In this document: positions 24,882 to 34,424 of the stretch, one piece after another
Position numbering within the stretch: position 1 is the stretch's first letter
Layout: the number at the start of each line of letters is the position of its first letter
DNA from: Clostridia bacterium
GTDB lineage: Bacteria; Bacillota; Clostridia; Oscillospirales; CAG-272
Length of the DNA stretch: 40,753 nt
Direction: 5' to 3'
NCBI GenBank assembly: GCA_017631855.1
Contig: JAGBSP010000035.1
Coordinates: forward strand, 1 to 40,753
Notes under the pieces: generated by a model
Database searches by the model: none
The model's input: the letters and a program-made list of their open reading frames with translations, nothing else
What the model was told of the DNA's origin: nothing
Position numbers and translations under genes: made by a program

Positions 24882-25955
24882 TTGAGCAAAGAAAAGCAAT
24901 GCAAAAAAGAGACTTGCGCCAAGAAGACCTCGATTGGCGGACAGGCTCTGATTGAAGGAATTATGATGCGCGGACCGAAGAAGTCCGCAATGGCTGTACG
25001 AAATCCCGAGGGCGAGATCGTTCTCGAAATCTGGGAAACCCAAGCAAAGAAGCCCCCGAAGATCCTGCGTTTGCCGATCATCCGCGGCGTAGTTGGCTTC
25101 ATCAGCTCGATGAAGGCGGGATACAAGGCGCTGATGCGTTCGGCGGAGATCGCAGGACTTGAGGACGAGATTAAAAAAGAACCGATCGAGGCAGAAGCTG
25201 TCGACGCGGCGGAGGAAGCGCCCGTTACCGAAGCAACCGAGCCCCAAACGCCCGCCAAACAGAGTGATGAAAAAAGCTCTTCGGTGCTCATGGGCGTCGT
25301 GATGGCGGTTGCTGGCGTGCTGGGCGTCGTGCTTGCCGTCGTACTTTTCGTCATGCTTCCCACCTTCCTTTACAAATGGTGCGTTCCGATCATGCCCTTC
25401 CTCGCCCCCGACAATGCGGCGCTGGAATCGCTGATCAAATCGGCGTTTGAGGGAATTCTGAAGATCGTGGTTCTCGTGGCGTATATGCTTCTCGTTACGC
25501 TGATGAAGGATATTCGCAGAACCTTCCAGTACCACGGTGCCGAGCACAAGACCATCTTCTGCTACGAGCACGGAATGGAGCTGACCGTTGAGAACGTGCG
25601 CCGCGAGCGTCGCTTCCACCCCAGATGCGGAACCTCCTTCCTCGTTTTGATGCTTTTGGTCGGAATGTTTATTTCCTTTTTTATCGACCCGCTCTTTATC
25701 TGGCTGACGGGTGACGTCCCCCCCACCATTCTCCGTGCGCTTCTCAAGCTTTTGCTTCTCCCCTTAACGATGGGAATTGGCTATGAGCTCATCAAGCTCG
25801 CAGGACGGCACGACAACCTCTTTACCCGCATCATTTCGGCGCCCGGTATGTGGTTACAGCGCGTTACGGTGCTTGAGCCGACCGACGATATGATCGAATG
25901 CGCCATCACCGCCTTCAAGGAAGTCATTCCCGAGGACGAGAGCGATAACTTCTAA
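24882..25955 (+). CDS. DUF1385 membrane protein (YqhQ-like)
   Basis: The 357-residue protein starts with TTG, supported by AAAGGAG eight bases upstream. It shows the DUF1385 pattern: SIGGQALIEGIMMRGPK near residue 15, QYHGAEHKTIFCYEHG near 210-225 and RFHPRCGTSFL near 245, with at least four membrane helices. A variable acidic, alanine-rich stretch (about 100-130) is inserted before the second helix. Members are widespread in Bacillota, for example YqhQ of Bacillus subtilis; their biochemical role is not established. The conserved His and Cys residues suggest metal binding, which is inference. It is the second gene of the lipoprotein operon. Confidence 0.87.
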   Translation: MSKEKQCKKETCAKKTSIGGQALIEGIMMRGPKKSAMAVRNPEGEIVLEIWETQAKKPPKILRLPIIRGVVGFISSMKAGYKALMRSAEIAGLEDEIKKEPIEAEAVDAAEEAPVTEATEPQTPAKQSDEKSSSVLMGVVMAVAGVLGVVLAVVLFVMLPTFLYKWCVPIMPFLAPDNAALESLIKSAFEGILKIVVLVAYMLLVTLMKDIRRTFQYHGAEHKTIFCYEHGMELTVENVRRERRFHPRCGTSFLVLMLLVGMFISFFIDPLFIWLTGDVPPTILRALLKLLLLPLTMGIGYELIKLAGRHDNLFTRIISAPGMWLQRVTVLEPTDDMIECAITAFKEVIPEDESDNF

Positions 25956-25956
25956 C

Positions 25957-26002
25957 GAAAAAAACACCGCAAACCGAGCAATCGGTTTGCGGTGTTCTTA
26001 TT
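25957..26002. terminator. Bidirectional intrinsic terminator
   Basis: Arms AACACCGCAAACCGA (25963-25977) and its complement (25982-25996) around GCAA, with A tract left and T-rich sequence right. It ends the converging DUF1385 and glutamine synthetase genes. Confidence 0.88.
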
Positions 26003-26005
26003 TTC

Positions 26006-28099
26006 TCAGACCTTAAACATCATGTCGCCGTAGGTCGGGACGGGCCAATATTCGCTCGACGTCAGGCATTCCATCGCGTCGACGTGTCTGCGGAGCGTTG
26101 CCATTGCGGGAAGCACCTCATCACCGTATGCCTGCGCCTTTTTGAGAATATCCTTCTCTTTCGCCGCCTGCAACTCAACTTCCTTAAGCACCGCAAGATC
26201 GCGATAGGTCTTTGCATTGAGCTCGGTGAGCTTTGTGAGCAGATCCTTCTCTACCTCGCACGAAAGCTCGGGCATCACGGAGAGCTTTGCACCCATCGTG
26301 CTCGCAACGTCGCCGAGGTATGCGTTCACGGCGGGAATGATGTCGCGGCTGACCATTTCGATCATCGTCAGCGCTTCGATATTGACGATCTTTGCATAGT
26401 TCTCGAGCAGAATGTCCTCTCTGGAGCGGATCTCGGTTTCGCTCATAACACCGTGCTCCGAGAAGAGCTTGACGTTCTTGGGCGCGTCGAATTGGCGGAA
26501 TGCGTCGACCGAGGTACGGAGATTAAGAAGACCTCTCTTCTCTGCTTCCTTTTCCCATTCCTCCGAGTAGCCGTCGCCGTCAAAGATAATTCTCTGATGC
26601 TTCGTAAAGGTATCCTTGAGCAGCTTTGCGACTGCCGCATCGAAATCGTCGGAAGCCTCGAGCACGTCGGCAAACTGACGGAAGCTTTCGGCAACCGCCG
26701 TGTTCAGCACGATGTTGGGCATTGCGATATTCTGCGACGAGCCGAGCATACGGAACTCAAACTTGTTGCCCGTAAAGGCAAGAGGCGAGGTACGGTTGCG
26801 GTCAGTCGTATCCTTTCGGAACGTAGGAATCGTCGGAATTCCAAGATCCATGATACCCGCACGTGCGCCTTTGTACGTCTTTCCGTCGACGATCGACTGA
26901 ATGATCTGTCCAAGCTCCTCGCCAAGGAAGATCGAAATGATGGCAGGCGGTGCTTCGCTCGATCCCAGACGGTGATCGTTGCCCGCGCTTGCCACCGACA
27001 GGCGCAAAAGATCCTGATAGTCGTCCACCGCCTTGATAATGGCGGCAAGAATGAGCATAAACTTGAGGTTTTCTGCGGGGGTTTTTCCTGCGTCAAGCAG
27101 GTTCTTGCCCGTATCGGTCGAGATCGACCAGTTATTGTGCTTACCCGATCCGCTCACGCCTGCGTAAGGCTTTTCGTGCAGAAGGCAAACCAGACCGTGC
27201 TTTTCGGCAATCTTCTTCAGATATTCCATAATCAGAAGATTCTGGTCGACCGCCATATTGGTCGTGCCGTAGATGGGCGCGAGCTCGTGCTGTGCGGGTG
27301 CCGCCTCGTTGTGCTTGGTCTTGGAGTTGATACCAAGACGCCACAAATTCTCGTCGACCTCTTCCATAAAGGCGCTGATTCGGGAGTTGAGCGGACCGAA
27401 GTAGTGATCCTCCAGCTCCTGTCCCTTGGGAGCAGGTGCTCCGAAGAGGGTGCGTCCCGTGAATTGCAGATCCTTGCGCAGATCGTACATTTCCTTATCG
27501 ATCATAAAATATTCCTGCTCTGCGCCAATCGTGGTGGACAGACGCTTGGTGGTCATGTCGCCAAACAGGCGAAGCAGGCGAAGTCCCTGCGCGTTGATGG
27601 CGTCCATCGAACGGAGCAGCGGCGTTTTGGTGTCGAGCGCCTCTCCCGTATAGGAGCAGAACGCCGTGGGAATGTAGAGCGAGCCGTCCTTGACGAAGGC
27701 ATACGACGCGGGATCCCACGCCGTGTATCCTCTTGCCTCGAAGGTAGCTCTCAATCCACCCGACGGGAAGGACGATGCATCCGACTCACCCTTGATGAGC
27801 TCCTTGCCCGAAAATTCCATTACGACCTTGCAGTTTCCAACGGGGGAAATAAAGGAGTCGTGCTTCTCTGCCGTGACACCCGTCAGGGGCTGGAACCAAT
27901 GCGTATAGTGGGTAGCGCCCTTCTCGATCGCCCAGTCCTTCATTGCGTTTGCCACGACGTCGGCAACCGACGCGTCGATCGTCTTTCCCGTTGCAATCGT
28001 TTTGGTCAGAGATTTATACACCTCTTTTGGCAGTCGCTCACGCATCACGTCGTCGTTAAAGACCATACTGCCAAAGATTTCGGGAACGTGTTTATTCAT
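26006..28099 (-). CDS. glnN: Glutamine synthetase type III
   Basis: A 697-residue protein of the GSIII family, much longer than the ~450-residue GSI. It makes glutamine from glutamate, ammonia and ATP as a cytoplasmic oligomer. Visible are the GSIII N-terminus (VPEIFGSMVFND), FPSGGLRATFEARGYTAWD, EQEYFMID, TKHNEAAPAQHELAP, SGSGKHNNWSIST and TGNKFEFRMLGSSQN. The ATG at 28099 lies eight bases after AAAGGA; the ATG at 28105 is only two bases from it, so I prefer the former. It has its own consensus promoter whose -35 box overlaps the PBP2 stop codon, and no terminator separates the two genes. Confidence 0.95.
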   Translation of the reverse strand: MNKHVPEIFGSMVFNDDVMRERLPKEVYKSLTKTIATGKTIDASVADVVANAMKDWAIEKGATHYTHWFQPLTGVTAEKHDSFISPVGNCKVVMEFSGKELIKGESDASSFPSGGLRATFEARGYTAWDPASYAFVKDGSLYIPTAFCSYTGEALDTKTPLLRSMDAINAQGLRLLRLFGDMTTKRLSTTIGAEQEYFMIDKEMYDLRKDLQFTGRTLFGAPAPKGQELEDHYFGPLNSRISAFMEEVDENLWRLGINSKTKHNEAAPAQHELAPIYGTTNMAVDQNLLIMEYLKKIAEKHGLVCLLHEKPYAGVSGSGKHNNWSISTDTGKNLLDAGKTPAENLKFMLILAAIIKAVDDYQDLLRLSVASAGNDHRLGSSEAPPAIISIFLGEELGQIIQSIVDGKTYKGARAGIMDLGIPTIPTFRKDTTDRNRTSPLAFTGNKFEFRMLGSSQNIAMPNIVLNTAVAESFRQFADVLEASDDFDAAVAKLLKDTFTKHQRIIFDGDGYSEEWEKEAEKRGLLNLRTSVDAFRQFDAPKNVKLFSEHGVMSETEIRSREDILLENYAKIVNIEALTMIEMVSRDIIPAVNAYLGDVASTMGAKLSVMPELSCEVEKDLLTKLTELNAKTYRDLAVLKEVELQAAKEKDILKKAQAYGDEVLPAMATLRRHVDAMECLTSSEYWPVPTYGDMMFKV

Positions 28100-28131
28100 G
28101 TTCATTGTCCTTTCCGTACAAATAATGATTT

Positions 28132-28160
28132 ATTATATACCTTATCCAAAAAAATGTCAA
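28132..28160 (-). promoter_or_regulatory. Consensus sigma-A promoter of glnN
   Basis: On the minus strand, exact TTGACA (28155-28160), 17-base spacer, exact TATAAT (28132-28137). The -35 box contains the TGA of the PBP2 gene. Confidence 0.8.
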
Positions 28161-30151
28161 GTCTTGTCGGCAAAATATTCCTCAAACACTCCGACCGTCG
28201 CACGCGCCGCGTATGAGCCGTATTTGCCCTCCTCGATGACGCAGGAAACGACGAGTTCGGGTGAAACGAGCGGTGCAAAGCCCATAAAGAGAGCATAGTC
28301 CACACGTCCCGTAATTTCTGCCGTACCCGTTTTTCCGCCGACCGTAACGCCAACCCTCGAAAAGTCTCTATATAGCTCGCTCTCGGAGATAACACGCGCC
28401 ATTCCATCCATAAGCATATCGTAGGTATCCCCCGAAAATGCAACGGTATCGAGCACCTCGATATCGGGAGCATACACAATCTCACCCGTGTAATACTTTC
28501 GCACCGAGCCGAGCAGATGCGCGCGGTATCTCGTACCGCCGTTGACGACCGAAGAAAGATACACACTCATTTGCAGAGGCGTATAGCCGTGGGTCGACTG
28601 TCCGATGGCGGCTCTCACCGTGTCACCCGGATTTTCACTGGTGACGGCGGCATTTCCGGCGGCGTTTCCAAGCTCAAGTCCCGTATCGACGCCAAGTCCG
28701 AGACGTGTGGTATAGTCGGTCATCGCCTCGACGCCCAACAGATCGCCAAGATGATAAAAAAAGACGTTGCAGGAATATCGGATCGCACCGATCACGTCAA
28801 GGTGTCCGTGTTCGCCAAGACAGGTCGGGTGATCGTATTTCGGGTAGACACGCTGACAGTCCATCGTGTCCTCCTTGGTAATAGCTCCGCTCTCCAGTCC
28901 CGCCATCGCCGCTCCAATCTTATAGGTCGAACCGGGGGGATAGACACCCTGAAGTGCTCGGTTAAGAAGCGGGGAGCGCGCGTTTTCACGAAGAGAATTA
29001 TAGTATTCTACGCTGTCGAATTTAGTTAAATCATAGGTGGGATAGGAGGCAAGCGCTAAGGTCTCTCCCGAATTCGGGTCGAGCACCGTGATCGCTCCGC
29101 CCTTGGCACTTGCAATATCGTCTACGCTTGCCTTGAGGCTCTCCTCCGCCGCTATCTGCACCTCGAGATCGATGGTCAAATAAACGTCGTTACCGCGTAT
29201 CGGCTCGACCTCGTAGTATTTTTCAATTTGATTTCCGTCGTCATCGTAGCGGATGACCATCACGCCGTCCTGACCTCGGAGATATTCCTCAAACGACATC
29301 TCGCAACCGGATATGCCCACGAGCGCATCCAGCGGATACCCTTCGGCAATATACTGCTCGGCGTTTTCGGCGGTGATTTTTCCCAGCTGTCCGAGAATGT
29401 GCGACGCGACGCCCGGATAGGCGTATTCGCGTTCTGCCTGAATATCAAAGTTCACGCCCTCGATATTCGATTCCTCCAGACGGGTGATGAGATTTCGGTT
29501 GATATTTTTCGCAATCGTATAGGACTGATACTGTCCGAAATCGACGCGCTCCATCTCGTAATACAGTCGGATAAGCTCGGTGATCTGCGCGTCCGTATAG
29601 CGCGCCGTCGAGAGCCCGTAACGCTTGACGAAATAGTTCATCACGTCCTCTGCGTCGGTATCGGCTCGTTCCATTTCCTGACGATCGAGAAATCGCTTGT
29701 AGTGGTAATATTCGGCAGAGTCCTTATCCTGAAGCTCGGGAACAAATTTCATATTCGGATAGCTTCCCTTGAGGATAAACAGATCGTCCGCTCGCTTATC
29801 GCCGTTGCCCGTTTCGCTCAGCGCGTCGAGCACAGCAAGCAAGGAGTCGTTAATCTCGCGACGGGTATCGGGCATCGCTCCGTATTCGTACACCAGATCG
29901 TAGGTCGTGGCGTTTCCCACAAGCAGATTGCCGTTTCGGTCATAGATCTCTCCGCGAAGTCCCGGCACGGTATAAGTCCGCTTGGTTCCCTCCTCCTTCG
30001 GAGGCAAAAAGCTACCTCGGATCTGGAAGGCGGCAACGGCGATCATAAAAGCCACCGAGATCGCCAGAAATACAATGGCGACCACGAGCGTTCGGGCAGA
30101 GCTATGCCGACTGCCATACGAGGTCGTATTCCAATAACCTCTCCTCTTCAT
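28157..30151 (-). CDS. mrdA: Penicillin-binding protein 2 (elongasome transpeptidase)
   Basis: A 664-residue class B PBP with one N-terminal membrane helix (21-42), a dimerisation domain beginning GLRGEIYDRNG (64-74) and a transpeptidase domain with catalytic Ser408 in PPGSTYK, SCN at 460-462 and KTG at 607-609. It cross-links peptidoglycan in the Rod complex with MreB, MreC, MreD and RodA. Last gene of the maf-mre operon; GGGAG precedes the ATG. No RodA gene is present here. No hairpin follows the stop, so transcripts may run into glnN. Confidence 0.93.
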   Translation of the reverse strand: MKRRGYWNTTSYGSRHSSARTLVVAIVFLAISVAFMIAVAAFQIRGSFLPPKEEGTKRTYTVPGLRGEIYDRNGNLLVGNATTYDLVYEYGAMPDTRREINDSLLAVLDALSETGNGDKRADDLFILKGSYPNMKFVPELQDKDSAEYYHYKRFLDRQEMERADTDAEDVMNYFVKRYGLSTARYTDAQITELIRLYYEMERVDFGQYQSYTIAKNINRNLITRLEESNIEGVNFDIQAEREYAYPGVASHILGQLGKITAENAEQYIAEGYPLDALVGISGCEMSFEEYLRGQDGVMVIRYDDDGNQIEKYYEVEPIRGNDVYLTIDLEVQIAAEESLKASVDDIASAKGGAITVLDPNSGETLALASYPTYDLTKFDSVEYYNSLRENARSPLLNRALQGVYPPGSTYKIGAAMAGLESGAITKEDTMDCQRVYPKYDHPTCLGEHGHLDVIGAIRYSCNVFFYHLGDLLGVEAMTDYTTRLGLGVDTGLELGNAAGNAAVTSENPGDTVRAAIGQSTHGYTPLQMSVYLSSVVNGGTRYRAHLLGSVRKYYTGEIVYAPDIEVLDTVAFSGDTYDMLMDGMARVISESELYRDFSRVGVTVGGKTGTAEITGRVDYALFMGFAPLVSPELVVSCVIEEGKYGSYAARATVGVFEEYFADKT

Positions 30152-30194
30152 AGCTCTCCCTTTCTTTTTCGTAAGTTTTCGTAAATTTCAAAAA

Positions 30195-31229
30195 TTACAG
30201 CAGCGACAGCAGGAATATGCCCGCAAAGACTGCGAGTGCGGCGGCAACGCCTGCGTTACAGAACACGTTTGATACACGGTTTTCTTTGGGAGGCGGAAGC
30301 AGACCGTCGAGAAAATGGATCTTTTTCCGACCTTTGACCAAAAAAACCACGCCAAGCACTGCCGCGACGAGGAAGATACCCTCGTAGATCACTAACGGAA
30401 GCAGGTAGACCTGCCAGATACGGAAAAGTCCTGCGGGATCACTCTCTGCCATTCCCACAAGCTCTTCCATTCCCTCTTCGCTGATCCAAGGCGAAATGCG
30501 ATCGATCAGCCACGGTGCGATGACACCGCCGAGAAAATTGATGATGATATGATAGGAAATCGAATAGCGAATCCGTCCCGTTTTGACGTAGATCAGCGCA
30601 AAGAGTGCGCCGACGGCGGCGGCGTAAAAGAACTGGAAGAAGTTTCCGTGCACCAAACCGAAGAGCACCGCCGAAAGAATAACGGCATATCCCTCTCCAA
30701 GGGGAAGCAGACGGTCGCAGACGGCTTTACGGAAGACAAGCTCCTCAAGAATCGGTCCGCTGATAGCAACAAAGACAAGATTAATCCAGAAGGACTGTCC
30801 CGAGGTCGCACTCTCGACGGGATTTTGGAGAGGATTTCCCGTCACGGCGGTAAAGTAGGAAATAAAGAAATTTCCGATGTAGTTTCCGATCATCATAAAG
30901 GCAAGCGACACGCACAGCGCACGCCACCAATCCTTCGTTCCCATCGTCATAGGCGCCATCTGATCACTTGGCAACTGACGCAAAAAGAGGAAGAAGAAGG
31001 GGAAGGCAATGCCGTAAAGTGTTACGATCGAAAAGAGATGTCCAACGATCGCATTCTCCAAGAGCCATGGCGCGAACAGATAAATTGCATAGGAGAGCAA
31101 ATAATTGCTTAGGTGATACGCCACCATAAAAATACAGGCAGCAACACCAAAGGTAGAAAAATAGCGCTTTGCGTCACTCTCGGAAAGTCTGCCCGTTTCG
31201 GGCTGCAGAGTAAATTTCAGCTTGTTCAT
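30195..31229 (-). CDS. CPBP-family intramembrane metalloprotease
   Basis: A 344-residue protein with about eight membrane helices. The CPBP (Abi, CAAX protease-like) motifs are present: EELVFRKAV with the Glu-Glu pair and Arg, then FGLVHGNFFQF, and HIIINFLGG near the end. These residues would bind zinc inside the membrane; many bacterial members have unknown substrates. It lies between mreD and mrdA, 26 and 43 bases from its neighbours, in the same operon, with AAAGGA before its ATG. Its position suggests a link to wall elongation, but this is inference. Confidence 0.88.
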   Translation of the reverse strand: MNKLKFTLQPETGRLSESDAKRYFSTFGVAACIFMVAYHLSNYLLSYAIYLFAPWLLENAIVGHLFSIVTLYGIAFPFFFLFLRQLPSDQMAPMTMGTKDWWRALCVSLAFMMIGNYIGNFFISYFTAVTGNPLQNPVESATSGQSFWINLVFVAISGPILEELVFRKAVCDRLLPLGEGYAVILSAVLFGLVHGNFFQFFYAAAVGALFALIYVKTGRIRYSISYHIIINFLGGVIAPWLIDRISPWISEEGMEELVGMAESDPAGLFRIWQVYLLPLVIYEGIFLVAAVLGVVFLVKGRKKIHFLDGLLPPPKENRVSNVFCNAGVAAALAVFAGIFLLSLL

Positions 31230-31255
31230 AAAAATCCTTTCTCAAGAAAAACGGA

Positions 31256-31828
31256 TCACAGCCGTGCCGCACGCTCTCTGCGATCCTTGATCGGCAGAAG
31301 GCAGAGCATGACCAAAAAATAAATGGGACAACAAAATACAAAGGTCGAGATCGCTTCGGGCAAAAGCACGCCCGTAAGCACACCCGCAAAGGTGATCTCT
31401 CCCACAAAAAGCCAGATGCCAACGAGGCTGAAGAGTGCTCGCAAAAACAGCGACGGCAACAGCAGAAGCAAAAACGAAAGAAAACTCGAAAGCATTTTTT
31501 CGCCCAGAAGTCCCACCGTCAACACCACGCCAAGGTAGAGAAGCGGGCTGAGCGACGCTCCCACGCCGCCGAGCGCGTCGACGGTGATTCCGCCCGCCAC
31601 GGCAACGATCGCCGCCGAGCCTCTTCCGTCAAGCAAAGCGATGGCGATCACCGCACCGAGCATCAGGTCAGGGGTTGCGGGGAGGCAGGTCAGTTGGGCA
31701 AAAAAGGAGCTCATCGCTGCCGAAAGGATCAGCGTAAGAAGTCCAAAGATCACGATCCGCTTGACGAGGTCGGGACGAATCCCCCCCTGCCGTCTTGATT
31801 TTCGCCTAATCGATCTCATCCTGCTCAT
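31256..31828 (-). CDS. mreD: Rod shape-determining protein MreD
   Basis: A 190-residue protein with a basic N-terminus and five or six hydrophobic helices. Sequence is weakly conserved in this family; LGAVIAIALLDGRGSAAIVA and GITVDALGG fit MreD, and its place directly after mreC settles it. It starts one base after the mreC stop (TGAGATG), indicating coupling. MreD is a membrane subunit of the Rod complex. Confidence 0.88.
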   Translation of the reverse strand: MSRMRSIRRKSRRQGGIRPDLVKRIVIFGLLTLILSAAMSSFFAQLTCLPATPDLMLGAVIAIALLDGRGSAAIVAVAGGITVDALGGVGASLSPLLYLGVVLTVGLLGEKMLSSFLSFLLLLLPSLFLRALFSLVGIWLFVGEITFAGVLTGVLLPEAISTFVFCCPIYFLVMLCLLPIKDRRERAARL

Positions 31829-31829
31829 C

Positions 31830-32669
31830 TCAACCCTCCGAGGCGTATCCGCAGATGATCATCAAGCGGCTCACCGTGTCGATCCGCGACACATCCACCG
31901 CGGGCTTAATTCGAACAACGAGTCCCGAATCGTCGGCTTCGATCGAAACGATTTCGCCGATGAGAAGGTCGGGAGGATAATTGCTTTCCTCTCCACCCTT
32001 GGTATAGACTCGATCTCCAATACGAAGATCGGCGTTTTTGTCAATGTAGGTCATCAGACACAGCCCCTCGTCCCGCAGAGCAAGATCTCCCTGCACGACG
32101 CCGAGCGCGCCCGTACGGTCGGTATACGCACCGATCGAGCTGACCGTTTCGAGAAGGCTGACCACCTTACACCAATCGAGTCCCGCCTCCTTGACGTAGC
32201 CGAAGACACCGTCGGGTGTCAGGACGGGCATATTGACCTTCACTCCGTGCACCGTACCTCGGTTCAATGTCAGCACGGTAGAATAATTGTCGATGGCGCG
32301 TGAAATCACTCTCGCCTCGGTCAGACGGAGTCCTGCGCTCGTGTCGGCAATTTCAAGGTGCTCCTTGAGCCACGTGTTTTCTTCTCTGAGCACCGTGTCG
32401 TCCTGTACCTGCTCCTTGAGCGCGGCAAGCTCTTCTCGGAGCTCCTCGTTTTCCTGTGCCAGACGGTCGTAATCGGTAAAAACCTCGGAAAATCCGTTGA
32501 CGGCATTTGCCACTTGCGTGCCGCACCATTCCAGGGGCTTTGCCACCGTTTTCAGAATGCCTCGCACGGGTCCCGTAAATCCGATGACAGCAAAGAGCGC
32601 CGTGACGATCGCAATGGCAAGGGCGACGATTCCGCAAATGATCAGTACTCTTATTTTTTCCAACCGCAT
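31830..32669 (-). CDS. mreC: Rod shape-determining protein MreC
   Basis: A 279-residue membrane-anchored protein: one N-terminal helix (9-31), a coiled coil of about 66-105 (LAQENEELREELAALKEQV) and a beta-barrel domain with the MreC signature VLTPDGVFGYVKEAG, VVSLLET and GDLALRDEGLC. It links MreB and PBP2 outside the membrane. AAAGGAG precedes the ATG by nine bases. The gene lies 41 bases after mreB. Confidence 0.92.
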   Translation of the reverse strand: MRLEKIRVLIICGIVALAIAIVTALFAVIGFTGPVRGILKTVAKPLEWCGTQVANAVNGFSEVFTDYDRLAQENEELREELAALKEQVQDDTVLREENTWLKEHLEIADTSAGLRLTEARVISRAIDNYSTVLTLNRGTVHGVKVNMPVLTPDGVFGYVKEAGLDWCKVVSLLETVSSIGAYTDRTGALGVVQGDLALRDEGLCLMTYIDKNADLRIGDRVYTKGGEESNYPPDLLIGEIVSIEADDSGLVVRIKPAVDVSRIDTVSRLMIICGYASEG

Positions 32670-32710
32670 CGAAGCATTCTCCTTTCGTTTGATTGTTGGG
32701 ACCTACCCGC

Positions 32711-33718
32711 TTATCTCTCGCGATAGCGGAAGAAATCCCCATCCTCCTCTGCCACGCTCATCGCGCGCAAAAGTCCTGCGCACACACTTTCCATCGGACG
32801 CTTGGCGATCTGCACGCGAACGCCCGTGCGTTCGCTGATGAGCCGCGCAAGTCCCGGGAGCAGTGCTCCGCCGCCCGTCAACACGATGCCGAAATCGTAA
32901 AGATCCGACGAAAGCTCGGGGGGCGTTTGCTCTAGCGTCTGCTGAATGACGAAAATGATCTGATCCAAACTTTCCGAGAGCGCCTCGCGCACCTCCTGTG
33001 ACGAGATCTCGACCATCTCTCCCATTCTTCTTTGCAAATTCATTCCGCTGACCGTCAGGCTTCCGCGGTCGATCTCGCGGTGCGCCGAGCCAAGTCGGAG
33101 CTTCAGCAGTTCTGCCGTTGCGGGACCGATCAGAAGTCCGCGCGTCTTGCGCAAAGAGGCAACAATCGCCTCATCGAGCTCATCGCCCGCCACGCGCAAG
33201 GAGTTGGACGCGACGATGCCGCCCATACTGATGACAGCCACCTCGGTCGTTCCTCCGCCGATGTCCACGATCATCATTCCCTGCGGTCCGCGCACGTTGA
33301 GTCCGACGCCGAGTGCCGCCGCAAGCGGCTCCTCGATCAGGTCGACTTTTCTCGCACCTGCCTCAAACATCGCGTCCTCGACCGCCTGCTTTTCAACCGA
33401 GGTCACGCCGTACGGTACGCACGCGACAACGATCGGACGGCTGAAGGTAGAGAGCGCGCCGATATGTACGAAATAATTTCGGAGCATTCCCGCTGTGACC
33501 TCCGCGTCACTGATGACGCCGTCCTTCATCGGACGGAAGGCGAGAATTCCCGTGGGGGTTTTGCCGAGCATCCGCTTGGCTTCGTTGCCCTGCGTGATGA
33601 TCTCTCGGCTATCCTTATTGATCGCGACCACCGAAGGCGAACGAACGACGATGCCCGCTCCCTTCATACAAATCAAGGTATTTGCCGTACCAAGGTCGAC
33701 TCCGACCATTTTTGCCAT
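32711..33718 (-). CDS. mreB: Rod shape-determining protein MreB
   Basis: A 335-residue actin homologue. The ATP-binding phosphate loops are visible as GVDLGTANTLIC (6-17) and IVDIGGGTTEVAV near 157, and GGGALLPGLARLI near 285 forms part of the adenosine site. It polymerises under the membrane and directs the elongation machinery. A longer frame starts at 33748, but the ATG at 33718 has a full GGAAAGGAGG site six bases upstream and fits the family N-terminus. Confidence 0.95.
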   Translation of the reverse strand: MAKMVGVDLGTANTLICMKGAGIVVRSPSVVAINKDSREIITQGNEAKRMLGKTPTGILAFRPMKDGVISDAEVTAGMLRNYFVHIGALSTFSRPIVVACVPYGVTSVEKQAVEDAMFEAGARKVDLIEEPLAAALGVGLNVRGPQGMMIVDIGGGTTEVAVISMGGIVASNSLRVAGDELDEAIVASLRKTRGLLIGPATAELLKLRLGSAHREIDRGSLTVSGMNLQRRMGEMVEISSQEVREALSESLDQIIFVIQQTLEQTPPELSSDLYDFGIVLTGGGALLPGLARLISERTGVRVQIAKRPMESVCAGLLRAMSVAEEDGDFFRYRER

Positions 33719-33767
33719 TCGCTCCCTCCTTTCCGCGATCTCTCGCAATTTCTTAATTGGTTATTCT

Positions 33768-34364
33768 TTATTTCAAATATTCGCCCGTAACCTCAAAGAA
33801 GAGGCGATTGAGGGCGTTGACGGGAAGTCCAACGACGTTGAAATAACAGCCGTTGATTCCCCTGATCCATCGGGAAAATTCTCCCTGAATGCCGTAGCTT
33901 CCCGCTTTGTCCATCGGGTCGCCCGAGTCAACGTAGGCAAGAAGCTCCTCCTCGGGAATCCGATCGACGTGCACGAGCGTCGAAGCGCTTGCCACGGTCG
34001 TGACACCGCCCACCGTGATGCCGATACCCGTCACCACCTGATGCGTACCGCCAGAAAGCTGTCGAAGCATACGGATTGCGTCCTCTCGGTCGGTCGGCTT
34101 GCCGAGAATTTCGTGCTCGGTTGCCACCACCGTATCGGCGGAGAGGATCACCGCATCGGTATCGTCGATGCCGTCCTTGAGGCGCATTTTGATCTGCGCC
34201 CACGCCGCCTGTCCCTTTCTGCGGGCAAGCTCGCTGGCGTAGTCGTCGGGCTCGGGACAGCGACAGCGCTCGTCGGCGTCGACTGAAAGCACCTCGAATT
34301 TTACGCCGAGTCCCTCTAAGATTTCCTTTCTTCGGGGCGATCCCGAGGCAAGAATGATCTTCAT
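33768..34364 (-). CDS. maf: Maf-like nucleoside triphosphate pyrophosphatase
   Basis: A 198-residue protein with the Maf motifs: ILASGSPRRKEIL at residues 4-16, DADERC, DAVILSADTVV near 66 and GKPTDREDAIRML. Maf proteins hydrolyse non-canonical or modified nucleotides. It is commonly the first gene before mreB in Bacillota, as here. The ATG at 34364 has GAGGAG seven bases upstream; the longer frame from 34406 lacks a site. Confidence 0.93.
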   Translation of the reverse strand: MKIILASGSPRRKEILEGLGVKFEVLSVDADERCRCPEPDDYASELARRKGQAAWAQIKMRLKDGIDDTDAVILSADTVVATEHEILGKPTDREDAIRMLRQLSGGTHQVVTGIGITVGGVTTVASASTLVHVDRIPEEELLAYVDSGDPMDKAGSYGIQGEFSRWIRGINGCYFNVVGLPVNALNRLFFEVTGEYLK

Positions 34365-34424
34365 CGTACTACTCCTCTCTCCGTTTTTTGCATACGGGTA
34401 CATCATACCATTATCCAGTATATA

